Assembly (NCBI GenBank): GCA_031254035.1
Contig: JAIRVF010000009.1
Span: 1-35,320, forward strand
DNA: 35,320 bases
Direction of reading: 5' to 3'
Source of the DNA: Paenibacillus sp.
GTDB lineage: Bacteria; Bacillota; Bacilli; Paenibacillales; Paenibacillaceae
Of this stretch, positions 8,423-15,586 are shown piece by piece (the first letter of the stretch is position 1; every line of letters starts with the position of its first letter). The translations under genes and the position numbers were made by a program. A model generated the notes under the pieces. It saw only the letters and a list, made by a program, of their open reading frames with translations, searched no databases and was not told where the DNA came from.

Positions 8423-9733
8423 ATGTTTCAGAAGCTAAAAAAAGTGGATTATGTCGTCGTGTTCATACTGTTTCTATTTATGGGCATAAGTCTGATGACA
8501 ATATACAGTGTTACGGTAGGGACCAAATTCGAAGGATTCCACATCAAAATGATGTATTTTTACATTCTGGCCTTTGTTGCTTTTTTCGGGCTGGTCTTAA
8601 CGGATTATAAATGGCTCGTCAAATATGCGCTTTATATTTATTTATTCGGGATTGTGCTGCTAATCGCAGTCAACTTTTTGGGATCGGATGTCAACGGGGC
8701 TCAGGGATGGTTTCAGGTCGGGGGCTTCAGCCTTCAGCCTGCCGAGTTGTTTAAGTTGATTTTGATTATTTTTCTGACCTATTTGTTGATGAAAAGGCCA
8801 AAAGCTAGACTCTCCTTATGGAGCGACGTGCTGCCGATCGGCGGCTTGACGTTCATTCCGTTCGCGCTTGTCATGATTCAGAATGACCTCGGAAATGCGC
8901 TCAGCTACGTGCTGATCCTGCTTGGTCTTTTGTGGGTCGGCAACATTAAGTTTCTTCATGCTTTCTTTGCTCTTATCATCTTGGGGGCAGTCGCCGTGAG
9001 CGGCATTTTCTCATATATCCATTTTCATGATGATATCGAGAAATTTATGATAAAAATTCACCGGGAGCATTGGACGGAACGGATTGACCCTTGGTTGGTT
9101 CCGGATAAGGCAACGGCCAAAGCCTCGTACCATACGAAAAACGCCAAGCTGGCCATCGCCTCCGGGGGAATGATGGGCGAAGGTTATATGGAAGGAAAGT
9201 CAGTGCAGTCGGGTCGCGTTCCGTATACGTATTCGGACTCTATTTTCGTGGCGATTGCAGAGGAGTTTGGGTTTGTGGGCGCATCTGTTGTGCTCCTGCT
9301 GTATTTCATTCTGATCCACCGCATGATTTTGATCTGCCTGGAATGCCGGGATCGGGCTGGTCCCCTGCTTATTGTCGGTGTCGTGTCGATGATGCTCTAT
9401 CAGATTTTTGAAAATATCGGAGCTTTTATCGGGCTAATGCCGCTTACGGGGATTACGCTGCCTTTTATCAGTTACGGCGGCACCTCTTTGCTGATCAATA
9501 TGGCTAGTATCGGCATTGTGATGAGCGTGCGCATTCATGGCCATGAGGTCAACGAGGAACATATCGTGACGGCGCCATCAAAGGCTTCAGCTAGCAAATC
9601 AAGCAAAGCAACTAATGCAGCCAAACCAACAAAAGCTACAAAAGCAACAAAAGAAACCAAGGCAACAAAAGAAACAAAATTAACAAGAGAAACCAAATTA
9701 ACAAAAGAAACCGAAGTAACCGAACAGGCCTGA
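8423..9733 (+). CDS. SEDS peptidoglycan glycosyltransferase, FtsW/RodA/SpoVE family (copy 2)
   Basis: 436 aa, with ATG preceded by AAGGGGGA. Same architecture as the gene before it: catalytic Asp position D272 in YSDSIFVAIAEEFGF and SEDS motif PLTGITLPFISYGGTSL. It differs by a C-terminal cytoplasmic tail of about 50 residues, rich in Lys, Thr, Ala and Glu, ending in four KATKET-type hexapeptide repeats that are absent from copy 1. The two genes are separated by 93 nt without an obvious terminator, so they are probably co-transcribed. The pair sits between prmC and spoIIR, which may hint at a developmental or specialised division role, but that is inference. Confidence 0.92.
   Translation: MFQKLKKVDYVVVFILFLFMGISLMTIYSVTVGTKFEGFHIKMMYFYILAFVAFFGLVLTDYKWLVKYALYIYLFGIVLLIAVNFLGSDVNGAQGWFQVGGFSLQPAELFKLILIIFLTYLLMKRPKARLSLWSDVLPIGGLTFIPFALVMIQNDLGNALSYVLILLGLLWVGNIKFLHAFFALIILGAVAVSGIFSYIHFHDDIEKFMIKIHREHWTERIDPWLVPDKATAKASYHTKNAKLAIASGGMMGEGYMEGKSVQSGRVPYTYSDSIFVAIAEEFGFVGASVVLLLYFILIHRMILICLECRDRAGPLLIVGVVSMMLYQIFENIGAFIGLMPLTGITLPFISYGGTSLLINMASIGIVMSVRIHGHEVNEEHIVTAPSKASASKSSKATNAAKPTKATKATKETKATKETKLTRETKLTKETEVTEQA
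9641..9712 (+). repeat. Four 18-bp tandem repeats in the SEDS copy 2 tail
   Basis: Four consecutive 18-bp units encode KATKET, KATKET, KLTRET and KLTKET. They are preceded by a less regular KAT/KPT-rich stretch from about 9590. The result is a highly charged low-complexity tail. Confidence 0.9.
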
Positions 9734-9763
9734 TAAAACCCTTTTCTGAAGGAATAGCGAATA

Positions 9764-9819
9764 TGGACCGCCCACCAAATCTTTTTTTGCAGATGCTGGA
9801 GGGGCGGCCTCTTTTTTTG
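9764..9819 (+). terminator. Terminator after the SEDS pair
   Basis: GGACCGCCC pairs with GGGGCGGCC (one mismatch) across a loop of about 28 nt and is followed by CTTTTTTT. It separates vegetative wall genes from spoIIR. Confidence 0.75.
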
Positions 9820-9843
9820 CTTGGTAGTTTCATAGAAACAGAG

Positions 9844-9872
9844 GTTTAGACTCTATCAAATCCGGACATACT
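9844..9872 (+). promoter_or_regulatory. Sigma-F-type promoter of spoIIR
   Basis: GTTTA (9844-9848), a 15-nt spacer, then GGACATACT (9864-9872). These match the forespore sigma-F consensus GYWTA and GGNNANANT. spoIIR is a known sigma-F gene, so context and sequence agree. The transcript would start near 9879. Confidence 0.75.
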
Positions 9873-9902
9873 GGTCAGTATCATATGGAGGATTTGATAG
9901 AG
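9851..9902 (+). repeat. 13-bp perfect inverted repeat around the spoIIR promoter and ribosome binding site
   Basis: CTCTATCAAATCC (9851-9863) and GGATTTGATAGAG (9890-9902) are exact complements separated by 26 nt. The left arm lies in the sigma-F promoter spacer. The right arm runs into the ribosome binding site AGAGGGGG. Within the loop, ATACT and AGTAT can form a second small stem. Confidence 0.9.
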
Positions 9903-9916
9903 GGGGCTTGACTGGC

Positions 9917-10723
9917 ATGTTTAAAGATCAGCAAAAAGAAGACCGTCTCCGGTCGTTAGTAAAGAATACCGCTATTATTTTTTGTATAATGTTTATGTTG
10001 GCTATGACCTGGGAGGCTCAAAAAACGGACGCGGCTGTGGCTGGAGGACCGATTCCGCAGGAATCCATACGCCTTCGTATTCTGGCTAATTCCGATAATC
10101 CGGATGACCAGCTCGTCAAACGTCAAATCCGCGACGCGGTGGTCGAACAAATGGACAGCTGGGTTCAGGACCTTGAGAATCCACAAAGTCTGGATGAAGC
10201 GCGCAGGGCGATTCGCCATCATCTTCCGGAATTGAATGAATTGGTAGGAAAAGAGCTGGAGAAAAGGGGGATCGGCTACGATTACAATGTCGAGCTGGCA
10301 GTTGTCCCTTTTCCGACGAAATTATATGGAGGCACCGTATATCCTGCAGGCAATTATGAAGCGCTGCGGATCACGCTTGGTGCGGGCAAAGGCCAGAACT
10401 GGTGGTGCGTACTTTTTCCACCGCTCTGCTTTATCGATGCAGGCAGTGGCGAGGCGGCTGCACAAACGGCTGCGGCTAAAGCGGAGACGGGTAAAGGCGA
10501 CTTGAAAGCAGGCAAGAGTCAGAGCAAGGATGACTTGAAAGCAGGTAAGAGTCAGAGCAAGGATGTCCAGGTTAAGAAAACGGCTTACAGCCCGTCGCTG
10601 TCGAAGGAGCAAACGTCTGGAGCTCAAGAACTGATGCCGGACAAAAACTCCGAACCAAAAGTGCGGTTTTTCCTTTGGGATCTGCTAAAAGGGATTGTTG
10701 ATTGGTTCAAATCTTTGTTCTAG
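9917..10723 (+). CDS. spoIIR: Stage II sporulation protein R, SpoIIR
   Basis: 268 aa. This secreted forespore signal activates SpoIIGA in the mother-cell membrane so that pro-sigma-E is processed. An N-terminal hydrophobic segment (about residues 20-36, NTAIIFCIMFMLAMTW) exports it. The family core follows: ESIRLRILANSDNPDDQLVKRQIRDAVV and the YGGTVYPAGNYEALRITLGAGKGQNWWCV region. TTG 9908 is only 1 nt from the ribosome binding site; ATG 9917 fits better. The C-terminal third has an exact-duplication Lys/Ser-rich insert before the conserved hydrophobic end FFLWDLLKGIVDW. Expected expression is forespore-only, from sigma-F. Confidence 0.95.
   Translation: MFKDQQKEDRLRSLVKNTAIIFCIMFMLAMTWEAQKTDAAVAGGPIPQESIRLRILANSDNPDDQLVKRQIRDAVVEQMDSWVQDLENPQSLDEARRAIRHHLPELNELVGKELEKRGIGYDYNVELAVVPFPTKLYGGTVYPAGNYEALRITLGAGKGQNWWCVLFPPLCFIDAGSGEAAAQTAAAKAETGKGDLKAGKSQSKDDLKAGKSQSKDVQVKKTAYSPSLSKEQTSGAQELMPDKNSEPKVRFFLWDLLKGIVDWFKSLF
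10499..10564 (+). repeat. 33-bp tandem duplication inside spoIIR
   Basis: Two adjacent 33-bp copies (10499-10531 and 10532-10564) differ at one base and encode DLKAGKSQSKD twice. This looks like a recent in-frame slippage or duplication in a linker region. Confidence 0.95.
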
Positions 10724-10829
10724 GGGGAAATGAACAGAGTTAGACTGATTCCGTCCCTTCCGCTACTTTCGCTCTAATTATGATGCTTGAGCCTAAAAAA
10801 GTTTGGAAATGTTAGTGGATCTTTGCCTC

Positions 10830-10980
10830 ATTGAAAATACAGCAGCTCAAAATTGAAAATAAGGTTGACAGAAAATCTATCGCTTGGAAAATCTGCTAAT
10901 TGAAAATACAGCAGCTCAAAAAAATCTATAGTTTGGGAAACTTGTGATTAAGAAATCTATGGCTTGGAAAACCTGCAAAT
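10830..10980 (+). repeat. Interspersed direct repeats downstream of spoIIR
   Basis: A 23-bp sequence beginning ATTGAAAATACAGCAGCTC occurs identically at 10830-10852 and 10899-10921. It alternates with three copies of AAATCTAT followed by a TTGG(G)AAA segment, starting at 10873, 10922 and 10953. No coding frame is evident. The unit order A-B-A-B-B suggests a decayed tandem array. Confidence 0.85.
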
Positions 10981-11145
10981 CTGCATCTTTTTCAAGCGTT
11001 TAGCCTGCTCCACACGGAAAAGCATGCAAAAGTGCAAGCATTTTGAGGCTATACAAGTCTAATTCGAATATTTATCCGGGAAAAGATGTACTATCGCAGG
11101 AATTTGTCCGATTGCCACTAAAAGTGAGAAAATAGATGCACAAAT

Positions 11146-11191
11146 GAATCAATTTCATAATCCTCGTATGATTCCATTATGAAATTGATTC
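11146..11191. repeat. Perfect 16-bp inverted repeat
   Basis: GAATCAATTTCATAAT (11146-11161) and its exact complement (11176-11191) flank a 14-nt loop. The stem is AT-rich and has no immediate T run, so it is not a typical terminator. It could be a regulator site or a remnant of a small mobile repeat. The rest of the 10724-11386 gap holds the direct repeats and a possible promoter. Confidence 0.85.
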
Positions 11192-11233
11192 CGAATGCAG
11201 GGATTTTTGAATCTTTTTAAATGGTTTAATGAA

Positions 11234-11263
11234 TACTCAGGTATGGCCAGAATGCGGTATAAT
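11234..11263 (+). promoter_or_regulatory. Candidate promoter of ywlC
   Basis: TATAAT at 11258-11263 is a perfect -10 box. The best -35 is only TACTCA 18 nt upstream. The leader to the ywlC start would be about 118 nt. Confidence 0.4.
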
Positions 11264-11386
11264 GCTGCATGCTGGCTTTTCTCACATAAAAATATTTCCA
11301 TTCTTGATGATGGCATCTAGGGTTTCGTATGTTTGGATCAATTCTCAAATATACGGATGATTAATTGATAGAAAGACGGGATAGAA

Positions 11387-12523
11387 ATGGCGCAAGCAGA
11401 AAAAGAAAACGGGACGGACTTACCGTCCACTCCATATTGGCGGATTGATCCGGAGACGATGTCCGCGCCTTCAAAGTTGAAAGAAGAACTGCAGGAAGCA
11501 GCGGCATTGCTTCGCGGGGGCGGTGTGATTGCATTTCCTACCGAAACCGTATACGGCCTTGGCGCGGATGCCCGCTCTACTTCGGCGGTGGAAGCGGTAT
11601 TTGCGGCCAAAGGAAGACCATCGGATAATCCGCTTATTGTACATATATCCGATGACTCCCAACTGGACGGACTGGTTCAGCATGTGGGCACTACGGCGCG
11701 GAGGCTGATGGATGCCCTCTGGCCGGGACCGCTCACAGTCGTGCTGCCGGTGCAGCCGGATGTCTTATCCCCTCGCGTGACGGCAGGACTTGATACCGTG
11801 GGCATCCGCATGCCTGACCATCCGGTGGCGCTGGCTTTGATTGAGGCATCCGGATGCCCGGTTGCGGCTCCGAGCGCAAACCGTTCTGGACGCCCGAGCC
11901 CGACACTTGCAGGCCATGTCCTGGAAGATCTCGCGGGTTCCATCGACGGCGTCGTCGATGGCGGCGCGACGGGCGTTGGCTTGGAATCGACCGTCGTTCA
12001 GATATTGGATGACGGGAGTGTTACTGTATTGCGTCCCGGAGGGGTTACTCTAGAACAGCTGTCGCAGGCGGCGGGCGTACCCGTGCATTTGGATCCTGCG
12101 CTTATTGCGGCTGCAGGGTCCGGCAGCGAGTTGGCTCCCCGTGCGCCAGGCATGAAATATACCCATTATGCGCCGAAGGGAACGCTTTGCATTGTCACCG
12201 GAGACTCGCCTTCCGAGGTGTCCGAGTGGATCAGCGGTAGCTTGCAGAAGGCCGCAGCAGACGGAGTGCGGACGGGGGTACTCGCCTTTGACGAGCATAT
12301 CAGCCGCTATCATGCGGATTGCATCGAATCGCTGGGAAGCCTGTCCGATTTGGGCACGGCTGCGCACCGATTGTATGCCGCCCTGCGGCGCATGGATGAG
12401 GAACATATCGAATTTATTTTGTCCGAGGCTTGCCTGGAAGACGGTCTTGGCGCAGCGATCATGAATCGGCTGCGCAAGGCCGCAGGCCAAGAAGTAATCC
12501 ATCTAGGAAGTCAGATGCGCTAA
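11387..12523 (+). CDS. ywlC: Threonylcarbamoyl-AMP synthase (TsaC/Sua5/YwlC)
   Basis: 378 aa. It makes L-threonylcarbamoyl-AMP from threonine, bicarbonate and ATP, the first step of the tRNA t6A37 modification. The YrdC/Sua5 domain spans about residues 35-220, with FPTETVYGLGADA, the K-G-R motif in AAKGRPSDNPL, and the S-A-N motif in APSANRSGRPSP. A linker with MKYTHYAP and a C-terminal Sua5 domain (about 255-370) make it a Sua5-type rather than a short TsaC-type protein. Compared with B. subtilis YwlC it has about 30 extra N-terminal residues. The ribosome binding site (GACGGG) is weak, so a start farther in is possible. Confidence 0.94.
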   Translation: MAQAEKENGTDLPSTPYWRIDPETMSAPSKLKEELQEAAALLRGGGVIAFPTETVYGLGADARSTSAVEAVFAAKGRPSDNPLIVHISDDSQLDGLVQHVGTTARRLMDALWPGPLTVVLPVQPDVLSPRVTAGLDTVGIRMPDHPVALALIEASGCPVAAPSANRSGRPSPTLAGHVLEDLAGSIDGVVDGGATGVGLESTVVQILDDGSVTVLRPGGVTLEQLSQAAGVPVHLDPALIAAAGSGSELAPRAPGMKYTHYAPKGTLCIVTGDSPSEVSEWISGSLQKAAADGVRTGVLAFDEHISRYHADCIESLGSLSDLGTAAHRLYAALRRMDEEHIEFILSEACLEDGLGAAIMNRLRKAAGQEVIHLGSQMR

Positions 12524-12542
12524 CTTAACCTAATCCGTGACT

Positions 12543-12775
12543 ACGGCCTTCGTTCGCCGTCGACGATACGCACCCTCAGTTGTGCGTCATCGTGTCGGAA
12601 TGTCAAACATTCATTCGGCAAATTTTTATACTCACTCACTAACTTGGATTTGGGCATTCTACACCAGACTGGCTATTAGCCCCAGTTGTTATTGCTTCCC
12701 TTCTCGCCGTTTGGTGGTAACGACACGTCGTATATGTCGTTATATACCGTGTGCACTGCTACCTGTGTGCACGGT
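12543..12775 (+). promoter_or_regulatory. Hairpin-rich leader upstream of mntP
   Basis: The 384-nt gap between ywlC and mntP holds a chain of stems: ACGGC/GCCGT (12543-12560), ACGATACGCAC with GTGCGT-C-ATCGT (12563-12593), TAACGACA/TGTCGTTA (12718-12742) and ACCGTGTGCAC/GTGTGCACGGT (12746-12775, G-U pairs allowed). Two frames also stay open through it by chance. I looked for the yybP-ykoY manganese riboswitch signature GGGGAGUAG and did not find it. A -10-like TATACT lies at 12627-12632. Confidence 0.45.
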
Positions 12776-12907
12776 GGTGGTCCGGGGCATGCTTGGATGG
12801 CTGTTGTCGACTACATACACATCCGAGCTTGGCCGATGTACAAGTCATGTTTGTCCTCTTGTCCGCATATGGTTGTACAAGAACCTAACGGACTTGGGGG
12901 CGTTCGA

Positions 12908-13471
12908 ATGTATGAGACATCTGCCGATTTGGGGCAGCTGATTGCGATTTTGATTATGGCCGCTGCTTTGGGAATGGACGCATTTTCTTTGGGCATCGGG
13001 ATCGGCATGAAGGGGATCCGTTTGCTGGATGTGTTGAAGATGAGCTTCCTCATCGGAATTTTCCATATCGTTATGCCGCTTTTAGGTATGTTTACCGGCC
13101 ATTATGTCAGCTCTCTGCTGGGACAGGTGACGTCGTACGCTGCAGGAGGGTTGCTAATCCTTCTCGGGATTCATATGGTATGGAATTCATTTAAAGGCGG
13201 GGGCGAAATCCGCCTGATCGACCATCGTTCGCTGCCGGGAATGATTTTGGTTGCCTTAAGTGTGAGCGTGGATTCTTTTTCCGTTGGGGTCTCCTTAGGT
13301 ATGTTCCGGAGCAATCTGGTTCTGACCGTGCTTGCCTTTGGTTTCTTTGGGGGGATCATGTCGGTGCTTGGGCTTTTGCTTGGCCGGAGTGCCAGCCGCA
13401 ATTTGGGTGATTATGGGGAGGCGCTAGGAGGAGCGATTCTATTGGCATTTGGCCTTGCTATTATCTTTTGA
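12908..13471 (+). CDS. mntP: Manganese efflux pump MntP (YwlD)
   Basis: 187 aa with six predicted transmembrane helices in two related halves. Each half carries the family Asp motif: GMDAFSLGIGIG (about residues 22-33) and SVDSFSVGVSLG (about 118-129). MntP exports excess Mn2+. The frame is open further upstream to 12686, but GGGGG at 12896-12900 followed by ATG 12908 gives the right spacing and the family-typical length. In many bacteria mntP is controlled by a manganese riboswitch or MntR; here the leader is structured but not recognisable as that riboswitch. Confidence 0.93.
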   Translation: MYETSADLGQLIAILIMAAALGMDAFSLGIGIGMKGIRLLDVLKMSFLIGIFHIVMPLLGMFTGHYVSSLLGQVTSYAAGGLLILLGIHMVWNSFKGGGEIRLIDHRSLPGMILVALSVSVDSFSVGVSLGMFRSNLVLTVLAFGFFGGIMSVLGLLLGRSASRNLGDYGEALGGAILLAFGLAIIF

Positions 13472-13512
13472 TACAATAAACGCCATAGAATAATCCGGGA
13501 GGTGCGTATGGC

Positions 13513-14091
13513 GTGAAGCATATTTTGTTTGTGTGTACAGGGAACACATGCCGCAGCCCGATGGCGGAAGCTCTGCTTCGCAAAATGGCGAAGGAACGGG
13601 GAATAGAGGTGGAGGCGCGCTCAGCTGGCGTGGCAGCCATGGAAGGAATAACTATGTCCCGGCATGCGGAGGCGGTTTTGCGTGATCATGATATCGATGA
13701 GTGTTTGACGTCCAAACCTTTGAGACTGGATGCGGTGAATTGGTCTGATGTAATACTCACGCTGACCCAGGGGCATAAGCAGCATGTGATCCGGATTTTT
13801 CCGCAAGTCGCTGACAAAGTGTTTACGCTGAAGGAATATGCGGAAAACGATGAAAATGTGCTGAATGACCTGAAGGAGCTGGATGGCCTTTATGCGACTT
13901 GGGAGGTTAATCGGTCCCTTGGACAGGAACTCGGCGATGGGGAACGGGAAAGGCTGATTGAAATTCAGCAGCGTATTCCAAACTTTGATATATCGGATCC
14001 CTACGGTGGCACCCGCGAGGATTACGATATGGCGGCAGCGGAAATCCGCACGGCCATTGAATGCCTGCTAGATAAATGGACTTCGGAGTAA
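13513..14091 (+). CDS. ywlE: Low-molecular-weight protein arginine phosphatase YwlE
   Basis: 192 aa with a GTG start after GGGAGGTG. The catalytic P-loop is C8-T-G-N-T-C13-R14-S near the N terminus; Thr at position 12 is the residue that favours phosphoarginine over phosphotyrosine in YwlE. The general-acid motif is DPYGG near residue 155. YwlE reverses McsB phosphorylation that marks proteins for ClpCP. The protein is about 40 residues longer than B. subtilis YwlE. The extra length is an acidic, charged insert between the P-loop half and DPYGG (about residues 110-150, with [15 protein letters not shown]). Confidence 0.93.
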   Translation: MKHILFVCTGNTCRSPMAEALLRKMAKERGIEVEARSAGVAAMEGITMSRHAEAVLRDHDIDECLTSKPLRLDAVNWSDVILTLTQGHKQHVIRIFPQVADKVFTLKEYAENDENVLNDLKELDGLYATWEVNRSLGQELGDGERERLIEIQQRIPNFDISDPYGGTREDYDMAAAEIRTAIECLLDKWTSE

Positions 14092-14117
14092 CCTTTTCGC
14101 CAGCTTATTCGCAAGCT

Positions 14118-14158
14118 GAAGCGGTTTAAGAAGAAATAGTGCGTTCTTCCGCTTCTTT
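14118..14158 (+). terminator. Probable terminator after ywlE
   Basis: GAAGCGG (14118-14124) pairs with CCGCTTC (14149-14155), and AAGAA with TTCTT inside it after a 3-nt bulge. TTT follows. It is moderate in strength. Confidence 0.55.
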
Positions 14159-14163
14159 ATCCG

Positions 14164-14192
14164 TTGCATTTCGGCGCTGAATGATTTATGAT
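14164..14192 (+). promoter_or_regulatory. Promoter of the ZTP-riboswitch transcript
   Basis: TTGCAT, a 17-nt spacer and TATGAT. Transcription would begin near 14199, just before the aptamer, which fits well. Confidence 0.65.
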
Positions 14193-14204
14193 GATTGTGA
14201 AAAA

Positions 14205-14283
14205 CTTCGGTTCCGGTGTAACTGGCGACAAATGTGGGATAAACCACGATGGAGCACCGGAATATACGGCCGGTCGCCTGGGC
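14205..14283 (+). promoter_or_regulatory. ZTP (pfl motif) riboswitch
   Basis: The aptamer shows the diagnostic elements in order. TTCCGGTG (14211-14218) pairs with CACCGGAA (14255-14262). The internal-loop sequence is ACTGGCGA. The inner hairpin is GTGG/CCAC (14234-14247) with GGAGC after it. The downstream CGCCTGGGC (14275-14283) lets CGCC pair with GGCG as the pseudoknot. ZTP riboswitches sense ZMP/ZTP, which build up when 10-formyl-THF is short, and turn on purine and one-carbon genes. glyA, the third gene downstream, is a classic target. A terminator follows immediately, so control is by transcription termination, ON with ligand. Confidence 0.92.
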
Positions 14284-14326
14284 AAAAGAGCAATTCTGCG
14301 GACATTCGCGGACTGCTCTTTTTTGT
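14284..14326 (+). terminator. Riboswitch expression-platform terminator
   Basis: AAAAGAGCA and TGCTCTTTT form a perfect 9-bp stem with a T run, directly after the aptamer's last conserved base. Its left arm abuts P3, consistent with a ligand-controlled terminator. Confidence 0.88.
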
Positions 14327-14469
14327 ATTTTTGATGGGTTCCCGCCAAACATCGAGAAGGATTTTAAATGATTCTTCTTGTCTGGGGATGTTCGTCTTGT
14401 GACTTCGAAATAGGGTATAATGAAAAAAGAAATCACAATAGCATGAAATTCAGGGAGGTTTTTCAAAAC

Positions 14470-14925
14470 ATGAAGATTGCTGTCGGAACAGACCACGCGG
14501 GAATACGTTTAAAGGAAGACATCATCGCTGTCATTCAGGAAATGGGACATGAGGTTGTGGACGTGGGATGCAGCTGCGCTGATTCCGTGGATTATCCCGA
14601 TTACGCCCTGCCTGTATGCGAGCAGGTTGTCTCGGGTGAAGCTGATCGCGGCATTCTGATTTGCGGTACCGGGATCGGCATGAGCATCGCTGCCAACAAA
14701 ATCCCCGGCATCCGCTGCGCGCTTGTTCATGATACTTTTTCGGCGAAAGCAACGAGAGAACATAACGACTCAAATGTGCTGGCGATGGGCGAGCGGGTCA
14801 TCGGTCCTGGCCTAGCCGGGGAGATAACGCAAATTTGGCTCGGTACGCCATTTAGCGAAGGCGAGCGGCATATCGGACGCGTCGACAAGATCAAGGCGAT
14901 CGAAAAGCGCTATCTGCAGCAATAA
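14470..14925 (+). CDS. rpiB: Ribose-5-phosphate isomerase B
   Basis: 151 aa. It interconverts ribulose-5-phosphate and ribose-5-phosphate. The family N terminus is MKIAVGTDHAGIRLKEDI. The active-site Cys lies in GILICGTGIGMSIAANK and a catalytic His in REHNDSNVLAMG. The frame is open upstream to 14368, but the ribosome binding site AGGGAGG (14452-14458) and family alignment place the start at ATG 14470. It is the first gene after the ZTP riboswitch; ribose-5-phosphate is the precursor of PRPP, so control by a purine alarmone is sensible. A TATAAT at 14416-14421 without a good -35 might be a bypass promoter. Confidence 0.95.
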   Translation: MKIAVGTDHAGIRLKEDIIAVIQEMGHEVVDVGCSCADSVDYPDYALPVCEQVVSGEADRGILICGTGIGMSIAANKIPGIRCALVHDTFSAKATREHNDSNVLAMGERVIGPGLAGEITQIWLGTPFSEGERHIGRVDKIKAIEKRYLQQ

Positions 14926-14938
14926 GGGGGCAACCGCC

Positions 14939-15547
14939 ATGGAAAATTCTGAACAACGCATTCCATCGGAAGTGTCAATCAAAGAACAGGCATCAAGTGT
15001 TTTGCGCGAGTTAGCCAAACATGCGGGGCTTGGACCCGGCAAGGTTGTCGTTGTCGGAACCAGCACCAGTGAGGTGGCTGGGCGCCGCATCGGCACCTCG
15101 GGAGCGGTCGAAGTGGCAAGCGAGCTGTTGGCAGGAATTCGCGAGGTTCAGGACGAATTTGGTTTTGATGTAGCCTATCAGTGCTGCGAACACTTGAACC
15201 GCGCATTGGTGATGGAACGTTCCTTGTTAAACAGACTTCGTCTGACTGAGGTGGCCGCTGTGCCAGTTCCTAAAGCTGGGGGCTCTATGGCTAGCGGAGC
15301 TTACCGCGCTATGAAGGAACCATGTTTGGCCGAGAGCGTCGAAGCGGATGCGGGGATCGATATCGGGGAAACGCTGATCGGCATGCATCTGCGGCGGGTG
15401 GCCGTTCCTTACCGGACGCAGGTCCGCTATATCGGGGAGGCGCGAGTCAATGCCGCGTTTACCCGGCCGAAGCTGATCGGGGGAGAACGGGCGGTATATA
15501 CGCTTGATGTACAGCCGAAAGAGGGCAATGCCCATCTTTGCGATTAA
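14939..15547 (+). CDS. ywlG: TIGR01440/UPF0340 family protein YwlG
   Basis: 202 aa; DUF436 (UPF0340) family of unknown function, conserved next to rpiB and glyA in Bacillales. Typical stretches are VVVVGTSTSEVAGRRIGTSG (about residues 36-55) and YQCCEHLNRALVMER (about 80-94) with a Cys-Cys-Glu-His that could bind metal or act catalytically. It is soluble with no signal peptide. ATG 14939 follows AAGGGGG and lies 13 nt after rpiB, so the two are co-transcribed. Position in a ZTP-controlled unit hints at a role near purine or one-carbon metabolism, but that is only inference. Confidence 0.92.
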   Translation: MENSEQRIPSEVSIKEQASSVLRELAKHAGLGPGKVVVVGTSTSEVAGRRIGTSGAVEVASELLAGIREVQDEFGFDVAYQCCEHLNRALVMERSLLNRLRLTEVAAVPVPKAGGSMASGAYRAMKEPCLAESVEADAGIDIGETLIGMHLRRVAVPYRTQVRYIGEARVNAAFTRPKLIGGERAVYTLDVQPKEGNAHLCD

Positions 15548-15586
15548 CAGTACTAAAAGATAACCTATGGGGAGGAACAAGGAATT

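Noticed and set aside
12524..12907. yybP-ykoY manganese riboswitch
   Set aside because: Looked for because of mntP; the conserved GGGGAGUAG-type core could not be found by eye.
12537..12941. Open frames (134 codons, and an N-terminal extension of mntP from 12686)
   Set aside because: The translated sequence looks random and Cys/Trp-rich, and mntP has a proper start with ribosome binding site at 12908. The stretch fits a structured leader better.
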